A stretch of 64,000 nt of DNA from CAWFSE01 sp963697565. Lineage in GTDB: Bacteria; Actinomycetota; Actinomycetes; CAVWCF01. This document shows, one piece after another, positions 36,092 through 44,585 of the stretch (the stretch's first letter is position 1; each line of letters opens with the position of its first letter). Location: assembly GCA_963697565.1 (NCBI GenBank), contig CAVOOM010000007.1:186001-250000 (forward strand). Direction: 5' to 3'. A program made the translations under genes and the position numbers. Below the pieces are notes generated by a model. That model saw only the letters and a program-made list of their open reading frames with translations, was not told the origin of the DNA and searched no databases.

Positions 36092-38158
36092 CTAGCGGGC
36101 GGGACCGGCCGCGCGCTTGAGGGAATCGCGGGCGGCGGCGACCACTGCGTCCGCCGTGATGCCGAACTCGCTGTAGAGCCGCTGGTGGTCGGCCGAGGCG
36201 CCGAAGTGGTCGAGCCCGACCGAGCGGCCCGCGTCGCCGACGTAGGCGGGCCAGCCCTGGGTGACGCCGGCCTCCACCGACACCCGCGCGCGGACGGCGG
36301 CCGGAAGGACCGACTCGCGGTAGGCGTCGTCCTGCTCGGCGAACCACTCCAGGCACGGCGCGGAGACGACGCGCACCCGCAGCCCCTCGCCGCGCAGGGT
36401 GGTCGCGGCCGCCAAGGCCAGCTGCACCTCGGAGCCGGTGGCGATCAGGATCACGTCCGGCTGGCCGCCGTGGTCGGTGAGCACGTACGCCCCCCGGCGG
36501 ACCTGGTCGGCCGAGACGTCCGCGGGGTCGAGGACGGGGACGTTCTGCCGGGTGAGCGCGAGCGCCACCGGCCCGCGGTCGCGCTCCAGCAGGACCTGCC
36601 AGGCCGCGGCCGTCTCGTTGGCGTCGGCCGGCCGCACGACCGACAGCCCCGGGATCGCCCGCAGCGCCCACAGGTGCTCGACCGGCTGGTGCGTGGGGCC
36701 GTCCTCGCCCAGCCCGATCGAGTCGTGCGACCAGACGTACGTGACGGGGGCGCCCATCAGCGCGGCCAGCCGCACGGCGCCGCGCATGTAGTCGGAGAAG
36801 ACCAGGAAGGTGCCGCCGTACGGCCGGGTGGGCCCGTGCAGCGCGATGCCGTTCATGGCCGCGCCCATCGCGTGCTCGCGGATTCCGTAGTGCACGGTGC
36901 GGCCCTGCGGGACGCCCGGCAGGAACGAGGCGGCGCCCTTCATCGAGGTGTTGTTGGACCCCGCCAGGTCGGCGGAGCCGCCCCACAGCTCGGGCAGCAC
37001 ATCCGCCAGCGCCGAGAGCACGTCGCCCGAGGCCACCCGGGTGGCGACGCCCTTGGGGGCGTCGGCGGGGGACCACGTTGGCAAGGCCGCGGTCCAGCCG
37101 TCCGGCAGCGCCCGGGAGAGCAGCCGGTCGAGGAGCGCGGCGCGCTCGGGTTGGGCCGCGCGCCAGGCGGCGAGATCGGCGTCCCACGCGGCGCGGGCCG
37201 CGGCGCCGCGGTCGGCGACCTGGCGGGTGTGGGCCAGCACGTCGTCGGCCACGGCGAAGGACTCGGCGGGGTCGAAGCCGAGGATCTCCTTGGTGGCCGC
37301 GACCTCCGCGGCGCCGAGGGCCGAGCCGTGCGACTTGCCGGTGTTCTGCAGCGTCGGGGCGGGCCAGGCGATGATCGTCTCCAGGGCGATGAACGACGGC
37401 CGGGCCGTCTCCGCCCGCGCGGCCTCCAGCGCCGCGGCCAGCGCCTCGACGTCGACGCTGCCGTCCTCGGCGCGCCCCACGCGCTGCACCTGCCAGCCGT
37501 ACGCGGCGTAGCGCGCGACGGTGTCCTCGGTGAAGGCGATCGCGGTGTCGCCCTCGATCGAGATGTGGTTGTCGTCCCAGATGACCACCAGGTTGCCGAG
37601 GGCCTGCGTCCCGGCCAGCGAGGAGGCCTCGGCCGAGACGCCCTCCTGCAGGTCGCCGTCGGAGGCCAGCACCCAGATCAGGTGGTCGAACGGGCTGGCG
37701 CCCTCGGGCGCCTCCGGGTCGAGCAGGTCGCGCTCGCGGCGGGCAGCCATGGCCATGCCGACGGCGGTCGCCACGCCCTGGCCCAGCGGGCCGGTGGTGG
37801 TCTCGACGCCGGCGGTGTGGCCGTACTCGGGGTGCCCGGGGGTCTGGCTGCCCCAGGTGCGGAAGGACATCAGGTCGTCGAGCGACAGCGGGTAGCCGGA
37901 CAGGTAGAGCTGGATGTACAGCGTGAGGCTGGAGTGGCCGCACGACAGCACGAAGCGGTCGCGGCCGAGCCAGGACGGGTCGGCCGGATCGTGGCGGATG
38001 AACCGCTGGAACAGCAGGTACGCCGCAGGCGCCAGGCTCATCGCGGTGCCGGGGTGGCCGTTGCCCACCCGCTCCACCGCGTCCATGGCGAGGACCCGGG
38101 CGGTGGCCACCGCACGCTGGTCGAGGTCGGTCCAGGTCAAGGCGGTCGGGGCGCTCAC
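36092..38158 (-). CDS. tkt: Transketolase
   Basis: Intact 688-residue thiamine-diphosphate enzyme. N-terminal GNGHPGTAMSLAPAAYLLFQ, the ThDP motif GDGDLQEGVSAEASSLAGT variant (ASDGDLQEG...), pyrimidine domain GIREHAMGAAMNGIALHG, HDSIGLGEDGPTHQPVEH, and the C-terminal domain ATGSEVQLALAA. GTG start at 38158; upstream in-frame codons would intrude on the ctaB promoter. First gene of the minus-strand pentose-phosphate operon and divergent from ctaB, an order typical of actinobacteria. Confidence 0.96.
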   Translation of the reverse strand: MSAPTALTWTDLDQRAVATARVLAMDAVERVGNGHPGTAMSLAPAAYLLFQRFIRHDPADPSWLGRDRFVLSCGHSSLTLYIQLYLSGYPLSLDDLMSFRTWGSQTPGHPEYGHTAGVETTTGPLGQGVATAVGMAMAARRERDLLDPEAPEGASPFDHLIWVLASDGDLQEGVSAEASSLAGTQALGNLVVIWDDNHISIEGDTAIAFTEDTVARYAAYGWQVQRVGRAEDGSVDVEALAAALEAARAETARPSFIALETIIAWPAPTLQNTGKSHGSALGAAEVAATKEILGFDPAESFAVADDVLAHTRQVADRGAAARAAWDADLAAWRAAQPERAALLDRLLSRALPDGWTAALPTWSPADAPKGVATRVASGDVLSALADVLPELWGGSADLAGSNNTSMKGAASFLPGVPQGRTVHYGIREHAMGAAMNGIALHGPTRPYGGTFLVFSDYMRGAVRLAALMGAPVTYVWSHDSIGLGEDGPTHQPVEHLWALRAIPGLSVVRPADANETAAAWQVLLERDRGPVALALTRQNVPVLDPADVSADQVRRGAYVLTDHGGQPDVILIATGSEVQLALAAATTLRGEGLRVRVVSAPCLEWFAEQDDAYRESVLPAAVRARVSVEAGVTQGWPAYVGDAGRSVGLDHFGASADHQRLYSEFGITADAVVAAARDSLKRAAGPAR

Positions 38159-38230
38159 AGAGGTCCTCGTCGGGCTGGCGGGCGGACGGAGAGGCCCGTA
38201 CGGCGGGCCGGGCCCCGCGAGCCTACCGGC

Positions 38231-38236
38231 TAGAGT
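38231..38236 (+). promoter_or_regulatory. Candidate -10 box (TAGAGT) for ctaB
   Basis: TAGAGT lies 61 bases ahead of the ctaB GTG in the 139-base divergent region with tkt. The same region must also hold the tkt promoter on the other strand, for which I see no clear match. Confidence 0.4.
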
Positions 38237-38297
38237 GGGCCTGCTTCGGTGCCCTTGCGGCGCCGTCTCCCGAGCCCGCCCAGCCACCGAGGTGCGT

Positions 38298-39254
38298 GTG
38301 ACCGCCGTGGATCCCCGACCCCCCGCGGGTTCGGCGTCTGCGCATGACGAGGTCCACGTCGCCCGTGCCCGCCGGGGCGTCGGCGCGACGCTCAAGGCGT
38401 ACGTCGCGCTCACCAAGCCGCGGATCATCGAGCTGCTCCTCGTCACCACCATCCCGACCATGATCTTGGCTGAGCGGGGGCTGCCGCCGCTCAGCCTGGT
38501 CGTGGCGACGCTCGTTGGCGGCACGCTGGCCGCGGCCAGCGCCAACACGCTGAACTGCTACCTCGACCGCGACATCGACGTGCTGATGCACCGCACCGCG
38601 GGCCGGCCCCTGGTCACCGGCGAGGTGAGCCCCCGCGAGGCGCTGGTCTTCGGCGGCGTGCTCGGCGTGCTGTCGGTGGTGTGGATGGCGTTGCTGGTCA
38701 ACCCGGTGTCGGCGGCGCTGACCTTGGCCGCTATCGCGTTCTACGTCTTCGTCTACACCCTGGGGCTGAAGCGCCGCACCCCGCAGAACATCGTCTGGGG
38801 CGGCGCGGCCGGGTGCATGCCGGTGCTCATCGGCTGGTCGGCCGTGACGGGCACTGTGGGCTGGGCCGCGCTGATCCTCTTCGGCGTGGTGTTCCTGTGG
38901 ACGCCGCCGCACTACTGGCCGCTGTCGCTGCGCTTCAAGGACGACTACGCCGCCGCCGGGGTGCCGATGCTGCCCGTGGTGGCCGCGGCGCAGACGGTCA
39001 CCAAGCAGATCATCGTCTACTCCTGGGCGATGGTGGCCGTCTCGTTGCTGCTGTGGCCCGTCGCCCCCACCGGGTGGATCTACGCGTCCACGGCCGTGCT
39101 CGCCGGCGGCTGGTTCCTGTACGAGGCCCACGCCATGGGTTGGCGGGTGCGCCGCGGCCAGCCCCCCAAGCCGATGCGGCTGTTCCACGGCTCGATCACG
39201 TACCTCACGCTGCTCTTCGTCGCCGTCGCCGTCGACGCGGTCATCCTCGGCTGA
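38298..39254 (+). CDS. ctaB: Protoheme IX farnesyltransferase (heme O synthase)
   Basis: Intact 318-residue UbiA-family membrane prenyltransferase that adds farnesyl to heme b for cytochrome aa3. Prenyl-diphosphate site ANTLNCYLDRDIDVLMHRTAGRPL split by helices, second Asp-rich loop LRFKDDYAAAGVPM, WTPPHYWPL and seven to nine helices. GTG 38298 is favoured by GAGG five bases upstream; the N-terminal 35 residues are variable. Its pathway partner ctaA is 4.4 kb away on the other strand. Confidence 0.95.
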   Translation: MTAVDPRPPAGSASAHDEVHVARARRGVGATLKAYVALTKPRIIELLLVTTIPTMILAERGLPPLSLVVATLVGGTLAAASANTLNCYLDRDIDVLMHRTAGRPLVTGEVSPREALVFGGVLGVLSVVWMALLVNPVSAALTLAAIAFYVFVYTLGLKRRTPQNIVWGGAAGCMPVLIGWSAVTGTVGWAALILFGVVFLWTPPHYWPLSLRFKDDYAAAGVPMLPVVAAAQTVTKQIIVYSWAMVAVSLLLWPVAPTGWIYASTAVLAGGWFLYEAHAMGWRVRRGQPPKPMRLFHGSITYLTLLFVAVAVDAVILG

Positions 39255-39289
39255 CCCGCGCCCCCTCCCGGGTTGACCACCCGCCCCCT

Positions 39290-39304
39290 GGGTTGATCAA
39301 GCAG
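39290..39304 (+). repeat. Partial copy of the TTGATCAAGCAG element
   Basis: GGGTTGATCAAGCAG here is identical to 15 bases of the right arm of the large palindrome at 39975-40027. It sits between GCCCCC and GGGGGC, which could form a short stem around it just after the ctaB stop. The rest of the 148-base gap before the next gene holds nothing else that I can name. Confidence 0.5.
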
Positions 39305-39402
39305 AAATGGCGGGGGCTGGCCTTAGGACTGGGCTAGCGCCGCGTTGACGCGCGCTCCTGCACGGTGGGACCTGACCGACCCACCCCCCACAGGAGGACC
39401 CC

Positions 39403-39960
39403 ATGCGCATCTCCCGCACCGTCACCGTCATCGTCGCCACGCTCGCCGTGGTCGGCTCCGGCGCCGCACTCGCGGCGGCCGCCACAACGGCCACCCCCGA
39501 TGACCGCGGCGGCCTCAACCCGCGCGACACCCGGGTCGAGCCCGGCGACGACCGCGGCATCGACGCGACCCCGCGCGCCGGCGCCGACGGACGCCGCCTC
39601 GCCCGAGGCAACCCCGGACGCAACCCCAGCGCGCAGCCCAGCCCGGAGGACTCCGGCACCGCCGTCAGCGGGCGGGACCTGCCCCGAGACCAGCGCTTCG
39701 AGCCCGGGCGACGACCGCCGGGTGCAGGGTGCCCCCGCCGGGACGTCCTCGCCGTCGGCGGATGCCGCCGACGACGACAGCGCCGACGCACGGACGACAA
39801 CGGCACGGACGATTCCGACCGCAGCGGCAGCAACAGCGGCTCGGACGACAGCGCTTCGGACAGAAGAGTGGCTCGGACGATTCCGACCGCAGCGGCAGCA
39901 ACAGCGGCTCGGACGACAGCGGGACGCAGCGGCTCGGAGCACGGCCCGAACCACGGCTGA
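39403..39960 (+). CDS. Secreted low-complexity acidic Ser/Gly/Asp-repeat protein (frameshifted)
   Basis: About 185 codons. A clear Sec signal peptide (VTVIVATLAVVGSGAALAAA) is followed by a charged, disordered region (EPGDDRGIDATP and later EPGDDRRVQGAP, an internal repeat) and a C-terminal tail of SGSNSGSDDS units. Frames need joining near 39712, 39790, 39865 and 39925 so that both copies of GSDDSDRSGSNSGSDDS are read alike. ATG start with AGGAGG about nine bases upstream. No domain recognised. The acidic tail might bind cations, but there is no direct evidence. It may be a genuine exported low-complexity protein or a decayed one. Confidence 0.55.
   Translation: MRISRTVTVIVATLAVVGSGAALAAAATTATPDDRGGLNPRDTRVEPGDDRGIDATPRAGADGRRLARGNPGRNPSAQPSPEDSGTAVSGRDLPRDQRFEPGRRPPGAGCPRRDVLAVGGCRRRRQRRRTDDNGTDDSDRSGSNSGSDDSASDRRVARTIPTAAAATAARTTAGRSGSEHGPNHG
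39806..39921 (+). repeat. 48-base direct repeat in the acidic protein
   Basis: Bases 39806-39853 and 39874-39921 are identical over 48 positions, 68 bases apart. Each encodes DDSDRSGSNSGSDDS, but in different frames as written. A period of 69 would keep the frame, so one base is probably missing between them. Confidence 0.85.
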
Positions 39961-39974
39961 CCCACGCCAGGTGA

Positions 39975-40027
39975 CCAAGCCTGCTTGATCAACCCCACCT
40001 GAGGGTGGGTTGATCAAGCAGGCTTGG
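39975..40027. terminator. Large perfect palindrome between convergent genes
   Basis: A perfect 21-base inverted repeat (39975-39995 with 40007-40027) with an inner ACC/GGT extension and TGAG loop. Each arm contains TTGATCAA. It sits between the stop of the plus-strand acidic protein (39960) and the minus-strand histidine kinase (40069), so it can terminate both. The partial copy at 39290 suggests a dispersed element that has been co-opted here. Confidence 0.7.
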
Positions 40028-40068
40028 CGCGTAGGGTGGGATCACGGTGGGGTCGGCAGATCGGGGGG

Positions 40069-41367
40069 TCAGACTGGCTGGGGCGGGCTGGCTCCCAGTG
40101 TCAGCTCGACCACGGAGCCGCCCCCGGGTCGCGGTCGCACCACCAACCCGCCACCCGCGGCCTCGGCCGCGCGGCGCGCGATGTCGAGGCCCAGCCCGGT
40201 CGACCCGGCGCCGCTGGCGCCCCGGGCCAGCGCCTCGGGCGCGATACCCGGGCCGGAGTCCTCGACCCGCACCGTCACCAGCCCGCCGGCATCGCGCCCG
40301 GCCCACACCGCCGCAGCCGAGCCGTCGGGGGTGTGCGCGAAGACGTTGCCGATCAGGGCGTCGAGGGCCGCGTCCAGGCTGGCGCGGTCAAGCCGCGCGG
40401 GCAGCGGGTCCACGGCCACGGTCAGCGCGAGGGCGCGCCCCTGATCGTCGGCCAGCGCCGACCAGAACGCGACGCGCTCCCGTACGGCGACGGCCGCGTC
40501 ACAGGTCAGCGTGGCCCCCTCCCGCACCGGCCGGCGCACCTCGGCGATGAGCGCGTCGACCTCGCGGGAAAGGGCGTCGACGTCGTCCAGCACCTGATCA
40601 CGACCTGGACCCTCCGGGAGCCCTTCGGCATCCAGGCGCAGCGCGGTGACGGGGGTCCGCAGGCGGTGCGACAGGTCGGCGACCGCCTCCCGCTCGTCCT
40701 GGAGCAGCCCCGAGATCCGGTCGCCGAGCAGATTGAGGCTGCGGCCCACCTCGGCGATCTCGGGCGGGCCCTCGGTGGCCGCCCTGGCCGAGAGGTCTCC
40801 GTCGGCGAGGCGATGGGCGGCTGCGGCGGCCGACCGCGCCGGCCCCACCACTGACCGGGCGATCCGGTCGGCGACGAGCATCGCCATCGCGAAGACCGCG
40901 GCGGCCAGGGCGATCAGCGCGATGCTGGCGGAGGCGACCCCGCGGCTGACCTCGTCCGGCGGGATCTCGGCGCGCACGACCCAGGTGCCGTCCGGCTTGC
41001 TGACAGGCACCGCGATCTCCCGGCCCCCGTCGGCGGTCTGCACGGTGGCCGAGGCGCCGGCCTGGGCCGCCTGCACCGCGGCCGAGGATGTCGCGTCCGT
41101 CCCACCCTCCTCGCCGACGACGTCCCCAGTGGGGAGCACGACGGTCACCACGCTGGGGGTCTGGGCCCCTGCGGCCGCGGCGGCCGCGTCGACCGACGCG
41201 TCGTCACCCAGCGCCACGACGGGGACCAGGGCCTGCACGGCGCGGGTGGCCTCGGCGACCGCCCGGTCGGCGGCCGACTGGCGCACCAGCACGAGCAACG
41301 GGACCAGAAAGGCCAGCAGCACCAGTGCGGTCGACGCGGCCGTGGCCACCAGCAGCCGGCGCCTCAC
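40069..41367 (-). CDS. Sensor histidine kinase
   Basis: Intact 432-residue membrane kinase. Helix 1 at residues 5-28, a periplasmic sensing region of about 115 residues, helix 2 at 147-166, a HAMP linker (VGPARSAAAAAHRLADGDLSARA), the HisKA box with phospho-acceptor His near 234 (ADLSHRLRTPVTAL), and an HATPase domain (N box LDALIGNVFAHTP, G1 VEDSGPGIAPEAL, G2 GSTGLGLDIARRAAEAAGG). Its stop region begins just after the palindrome. It overlaps the response-regulator gene by four bases, so the two make one system. The signal is unknown; the small anchored protein divergent from the regulator is a candidate target. Confidence 0.93.
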   Translation of the reverse strand: MRRRLLVATAASTALVLLAFLVPLLVLVRQSAADRAVAEATRAVQALVPVVALGDDASVDAAAAAAGAQTPSVVTVVLPTGDVVGEEGGTDATSSAAVQAAQAGASATVQTADGGREIAVPVSKPDGTWVVRAEIPPDEVSRGVASASIALIALAAAVFAMAMLVADRIARSVVGPARSAAAAAHRLADGDLSARAATEGPPEIAEVGRSLNLLGDRISGLLQDEREAVADLSHRLRTPVTALRLDAEGLPEGPGRDQVLDDVDALSREVDALIAEVRRPVREGATLTCDAAVAVRERVAFWSALADDQGRALALTVAVDPLPARLDRASLDAALDALIGNVFAHTPDGSAAAVWAGRDAGGLVTVRVEDSGPGIAPEALARGASGAGSTGLGLDIARRAAEAAGGGLVVRPRPGGGSVVELTLGASPPQPV

Positions 41368-42056
41368 GGGCTGGGCTCCACCAGCTTCACGCCCACCCCG
41401 CGGACCGACGCGATGAACCTCGGCTCCTGCGCGGTCTCGCCGAGCTTGCGGCGCAGCCAGGACAGGTGCACGTCGACGGTCTTGTCGGCCCCGCCGTACG
41501 CCGACTGCCAGACCTCGCGGAGCAGCTCGCGCTTGGTGACGACCGTCCCCGGCCGCGCGGCGAGGTACGCGAGCAGGTCGAACTCCTTGGGGGACAGGTC
41601 CAGAGTCCGGCCGTCGAGGGTCGCGGTCCGGCCGCGGACGTCAACCGTGAGCGGGCCCACGACGAGCGCCGCGTCGGCCTCGGGGGTCGCCGCCCGCCGC
41701 AGCACCGCCCGGATCCGGGCGTCCAACTGCTCGGCGGAGAAGGGCTTGATCAGGTAGTCGTCGGCCCCCGCGTCCAGCGCGCGCACGATCGAGGGGTCGT
41801 CGTCGCGCGCGGTGGCCACGATCACCGGCACCGTGTTGACCGCGCGCAGCATGCGCAGCAGCTCGATGCCGTCCACGTCGGGCAGCCCGAGGTCCAGCAC
41901 CACGAGGTCGGGCGCGACCCGCGCCAGCTCCCGAAGCGCCGAGAGCCCGTCGGGCGCCGACGCCACCGCATGCCCGCGCTCGTCGAGGGCGCGGACCAGG
42001 GCGGTGCGGATCCGCGCGTCGTCCTCGACGATCAGAAGGCCTGCCACCTCGCCCAC
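41364..42056 (-). CDS. OmpR/PhoB-family response regulator
   Basis: About 230 residues. Receiver domain with acidic pocket (LLIVEDDARIR), phospho-acceptor Asp in DLVVLDLGLPDVDG, Thr/Lys switch residues (VIVATARDD, YLIKPF), then a winged-helix DNA-binding domain (LDLSPKEFDLLAYLAARPGTVV, VDVHLSWLRRKLGE, FIASVRGVGVKL). GTG 42056 or GTG 42047 could be the start; neither has a clear ribosome site, so a leaderless message is possible. Divergent from the gene at 42172, with 115 bases that could hold its operators. Confidence 0.93.
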   Translation of the reverse strand: MGEVAGLLIVEDDARIRTALVRALDERGHAVASAPDGLSALRELARVAPDLVVLDLGLPDVDGIELLRMLRAVNTVPVIVATARDDDPSIVRALDAGADDYLIKPFSAEQLDARIRAVLRRAATPEADAALVVGPLTVDVRGRTATLDGRTLDLSPKEFDLLAYLAARPGTVVTKRELLREVWQSAYGGADKTVDVHLSWLRRKLGETAQEPRFIASVRGVGVKLVEPSP

Positions 42057-42171
42057 GCTAGGGCAGCGGGCGGGTCCGCGTCGGCCACCCGCGCCGCCGG
42101 GACGCCGCCTTAGCCGATCCTTAGGAGCGCCTTGGCCGGCCCGCAAGCCGCCAGCGGGCACGATGTCCCCC

Positions 42172-42715
42172 ATGAGCCGTCCCTGGATGCTGGTCGCGCT
42201 GTGGGTGGCGGCGGGGCTCGCCGCCCTGATCGCCGGGCTCGCGGCCATCCAGACCGTGCGGACCGCGGTGGGCGAGCCGGTGGCGGGCGCGAACGCGGTG
42301 CCCCCCCAACCGGCGCCGACCCCGAGCGCCACCGCGACGCCGAGCCAGGACCCGACGCCCGCAGCGACGAGCCCCGGACCGGAGCCCACCGCCCCGGCGA
42401 CGACGACCCCGAGTCGCCACCGCCGCCCCGCGGCCGACTGCCACCCAGCCCGCGCCGCCCCCGGCCGCCGCCACGGCGACCCTCTCCTCCGCAGGCGGCA
42501 CGGTCGTGGCATCCTGCGCGGCGGGGACCGTGCGGCTGCTCGCCTGGAGCCCGGCCCCCGGATACGCCGTGGACGAGGTCGAGGCCGGGCCGGCCGCCGA
42601 GGCCGAGGTCCGCTTCACCGGCGGCGGCAACCGGGTGCAGGTGGCGGTCACCTGCGGCGCCACCGGCCCCGAGCAGCGGGTGCGCGTCTCGGCGGACGGC
42701 GGCGACGACGACTGA
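42172..42715 (+). CDS. Membrane-anchored protein with Pro/Thr-rich linker (one frameshift), unknown function
   Basis: About 180 residues: a short cytoplasmic end, one membrane helix (MLVALWVAAGLAALIAGLAAI), a Pro/Thr/Ala-rich linker and a small C-terminal domain with two cysteines (VVASCAAGTVRLL and VAVTCGATG), probably a disulfide outside the cell. The frame shifts +1 somewhere in 42410-42430. ATG 42172 or ATG 42163 both possible. It is divergent from the two-component genes, so it is plausibly controlled by them, but no shared site was identified. No family recognised. Confidence 0.6.
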
Positions 42716-42757
42716 GCCGCCGCAGGCCGCGCCGGCGCGGCCGGGCAGACTGGGGCG

Positions 42758-43615
42758 ATGCCCCGCCTCGCCTATGTGACCAGCACGCCGCTCGCCGATG
42801 ATCCAGACTTCGACATCCCGCATGCGGTCCCGGCCCTGGAGGCCGCGGGCTGGCAGGTCGAGCTGGCCCGGTGGGACGACCCCGCGGTCGACTGGGCCTC
42901 GTACGACGTCGTGGTGGTGCGCTCGCCGTGGGACTACGCCGAGCGGCGGGACGCCTTCCTCGCCTGGGCCCGGCAGGCGGACGCGGCATCGGTGCTGCTC
43001 AACCCGTACCCGGTCCTTGAGGCCAACACGCACAAGGGCTACCTGCGCGACCTCCAGGAGGCGGGGGTGCCCGTCGTGCCCACCCGGTGGTACGCCCCCG
43101 GCGACGCGCCGACCGTCGCCGACCTCGACGACCGGGTGGTGGTCAAGCCGGCCGTCTCGGCCGGGGCCCGCGACACCATCCTGACCGCCGACCGCGCCGA
43201 GGCGGAGGGGCACCTGGCGGTGCTCCTCGAGGCCGGCCGCGAGGCGATGGTGCAGCCCTACCTGGACGCCGTCGACGCCGAGGGCGAGGTCTCGGCCGTG
43301 ATCCTCGGCGGGGTGGCCAGCCACGCGGTCCGCAAGGTCCCGGCGCTCACCGAGGGCGGCCACGGCGACGCCAGCCGCGACCACCCGCTCACCGACGACC
43401 TGATCGCCGCCGCCGAGGCGGTGCTGGACGCCGCCGAGCCCGGCTGGCGGGGCCTGGTCTACGCGCGGGTGGACCTGGTGCGGGTCGACGGGGTCTGGAC
43501 GCTGATGGAGTTGGAGCTCACCGAGCCCACGCTCTTCCTGGACCGCCATCCCGAGGCGCCGGCGCGCCTCGCGCGGGCGGTCGGCCAGGCCTACGCCGAC
43601 GCCGTGCGGACCTAG
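42758..43615 (+). CDS. ATP-grasp domain protein (RimK/glutathione-synthetase-like)
   Basis: Intact 285-residue ATP-grasp enzyme. N-terminal pre-grasp domain (MPRLAYVTSTPL, VVVVRSPWDYAERRDAFLAW), then ATP-binding (VVKPAVSAGARDT, MVQPYLDAVDAEGEVSAVILGG) and a Mg site (YARVDLVRVDGVWTLMELELTEPTLFL). Similar stand-alone proteins include the D-cycloserine ligase DcsG, but such sequences are common in actinobacteria without that pathway. It should join a carboxylate to an amine or thiol; substrates are unknown. CAGACT six bases before the ATG and the lack of a ribosome site suggest a leaderless message. Its end overlaps ctaA (opposite strand) by four bases. Confidence 0.88.
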   Translation: MPRLAYVTSTPLADDPDFDIPHAVPALEAAGWQVELARWDDPAVDWASYDVVVVRSPWDYAERRDAFLAWARQADAASVLLNPYPVLEANTHKGYLRDLQEAGVPVVPTRWYAPGDAPTVADLDDRVVVKPAVSAGARDTILTADRAEAEGHLAVLLEAGREAMVQPYLDAVDAEGEVSAVILGGVASHAVRKVPALTEGGHGDASRDHPLTDDLIAAAEAVLDAAEPGWRGLVYARVDLVRVDGVWTLMELELTEPTLFLDRHPEAPARLARAVGQAYADAVRT

Positions 43616-44553
43616 GCGGCCAGCGCGGCAGCGGGGTCGCTGGCCGGCTCGTCGCCGGCGCCGCCGTCGCGCGTGGACAGCGCGAACACGAGGCGAAGGG
43701 TGAACAGCCACACCAGGCAGGCGCCGAGCATGTGCAGCCCGACCAGGATCTCGGGCAGCCCGGTGAAGTACTGCGTGTAGCCGAGCAACCCCTGCGCCAG
43801 CGAGATGGCCAGCAGCTGCCAGGAGCGGCTGCGGGCCAGGGCCGGGGCGTCGACCAGGCGGAGCGCCACGATCATCGCGGCGGTGAGGCCGAGGAAGGCG
43901 ATCACCAGGTCCGCGTGCAGCCACGACATCGCCTGGGGGTCCAGATCGAAGCGGGCGGGCGTGTCGGCGTCGCCGGAGTGCGGCCCGCTGCCGGTGACCA
44001 CGGTCCCGACCACGAGCACAGCAACGGAGACCGCCACGAGCGCGCGGGCCAGCCAGCGGATCTCCGGCCGCACGAGGCTCGTGGCCGGGCCGTCCGACGA
44101 CTCCGCTGAGCGGTGGAGCAGCAGCGCGGCGGCGGCGATCAGGGCCATCGACAGCAGGAAGTGCGCCGCCACGATGGCCGGGTTGAGCCCGGTGAGGACG
44201 GTGATGCCGCCGAGGATGGCCTGCGCCACGATGCCGAGCAGCCCGGCCGAGGCGAGCCAGACGAGCGGCCGTCGGCGGGGCCGGTGCCGCCAGGCGGCCG
44301 CCAGAGCGGCGATCGCCACGACCGCCAGCACGAAGGTGAGCAGCCGGTTGCCGAACTCGACGTACTTGTGGAAGCCCTCGGCCTGCTCCACCGTCGGTGT
44401 GTAGGAACCAGGTGCGCACTCCGGCCAGGTGGGGCAGCCGAGCCCCGAGCCGGTCAACCGCACCGCGCCGCCGGTCACCACGATGCCGATCTGGCAGACG
44501 AGGTTCGCCTGGAACGTCCGGCGGGTCCACCGGCCGACGGGTCGCGCGCTCAC
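43612..44553 (-). CDS. ctaA: Heme A synthase (COX15/CtaA)
   Basis: Intact 313-residue membrane protein with eight helices that oxidises heme O to heme A for cytochrome aa3 oxidase. Conserved TGGAVRLTGSGLGCPTWPEC (with the Cys pair of the extracellular loop), EFGNRLLTFVLA, AAHFLLSMAL and HADLVIAFLGL, HMLGACLVW carrying the heme-ligand His residues. GTG start. Partner of ctaB 4.4 kb away. Confidence 0.95.
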   Translation of the reverse strand: MSARPVGRWTRRTFQANLVCQIGIVVTGGAVRLTGSGLGCPTWPECAPGSYTPTVEQAEGFHKYVEFGNRLLTFVLAVVAIAALAAAWRHRPRRRPLVWLASAGLLGIVAQAILGGITVLTGLNPAIVAAHFLLSMALIAAAALLLHRSAESSDGPATSLVRPEIRWLARALVAVSVAVLVVGTVVTGSGPHSGDADTPARFDLDPQAMSWLHADLVIAFLGLTAAMIVALRLVDAPALARSRSWQLLAISLAQGLLGYTQYFTGLPEILVGLHMLGACLVWLFTLRLVFALSTRDGGAGDEPASDPAAALAA

Positions 44554-44585
44554 GGGTCGATCCTAGGTGGCGGTGCCTCCGGCGA

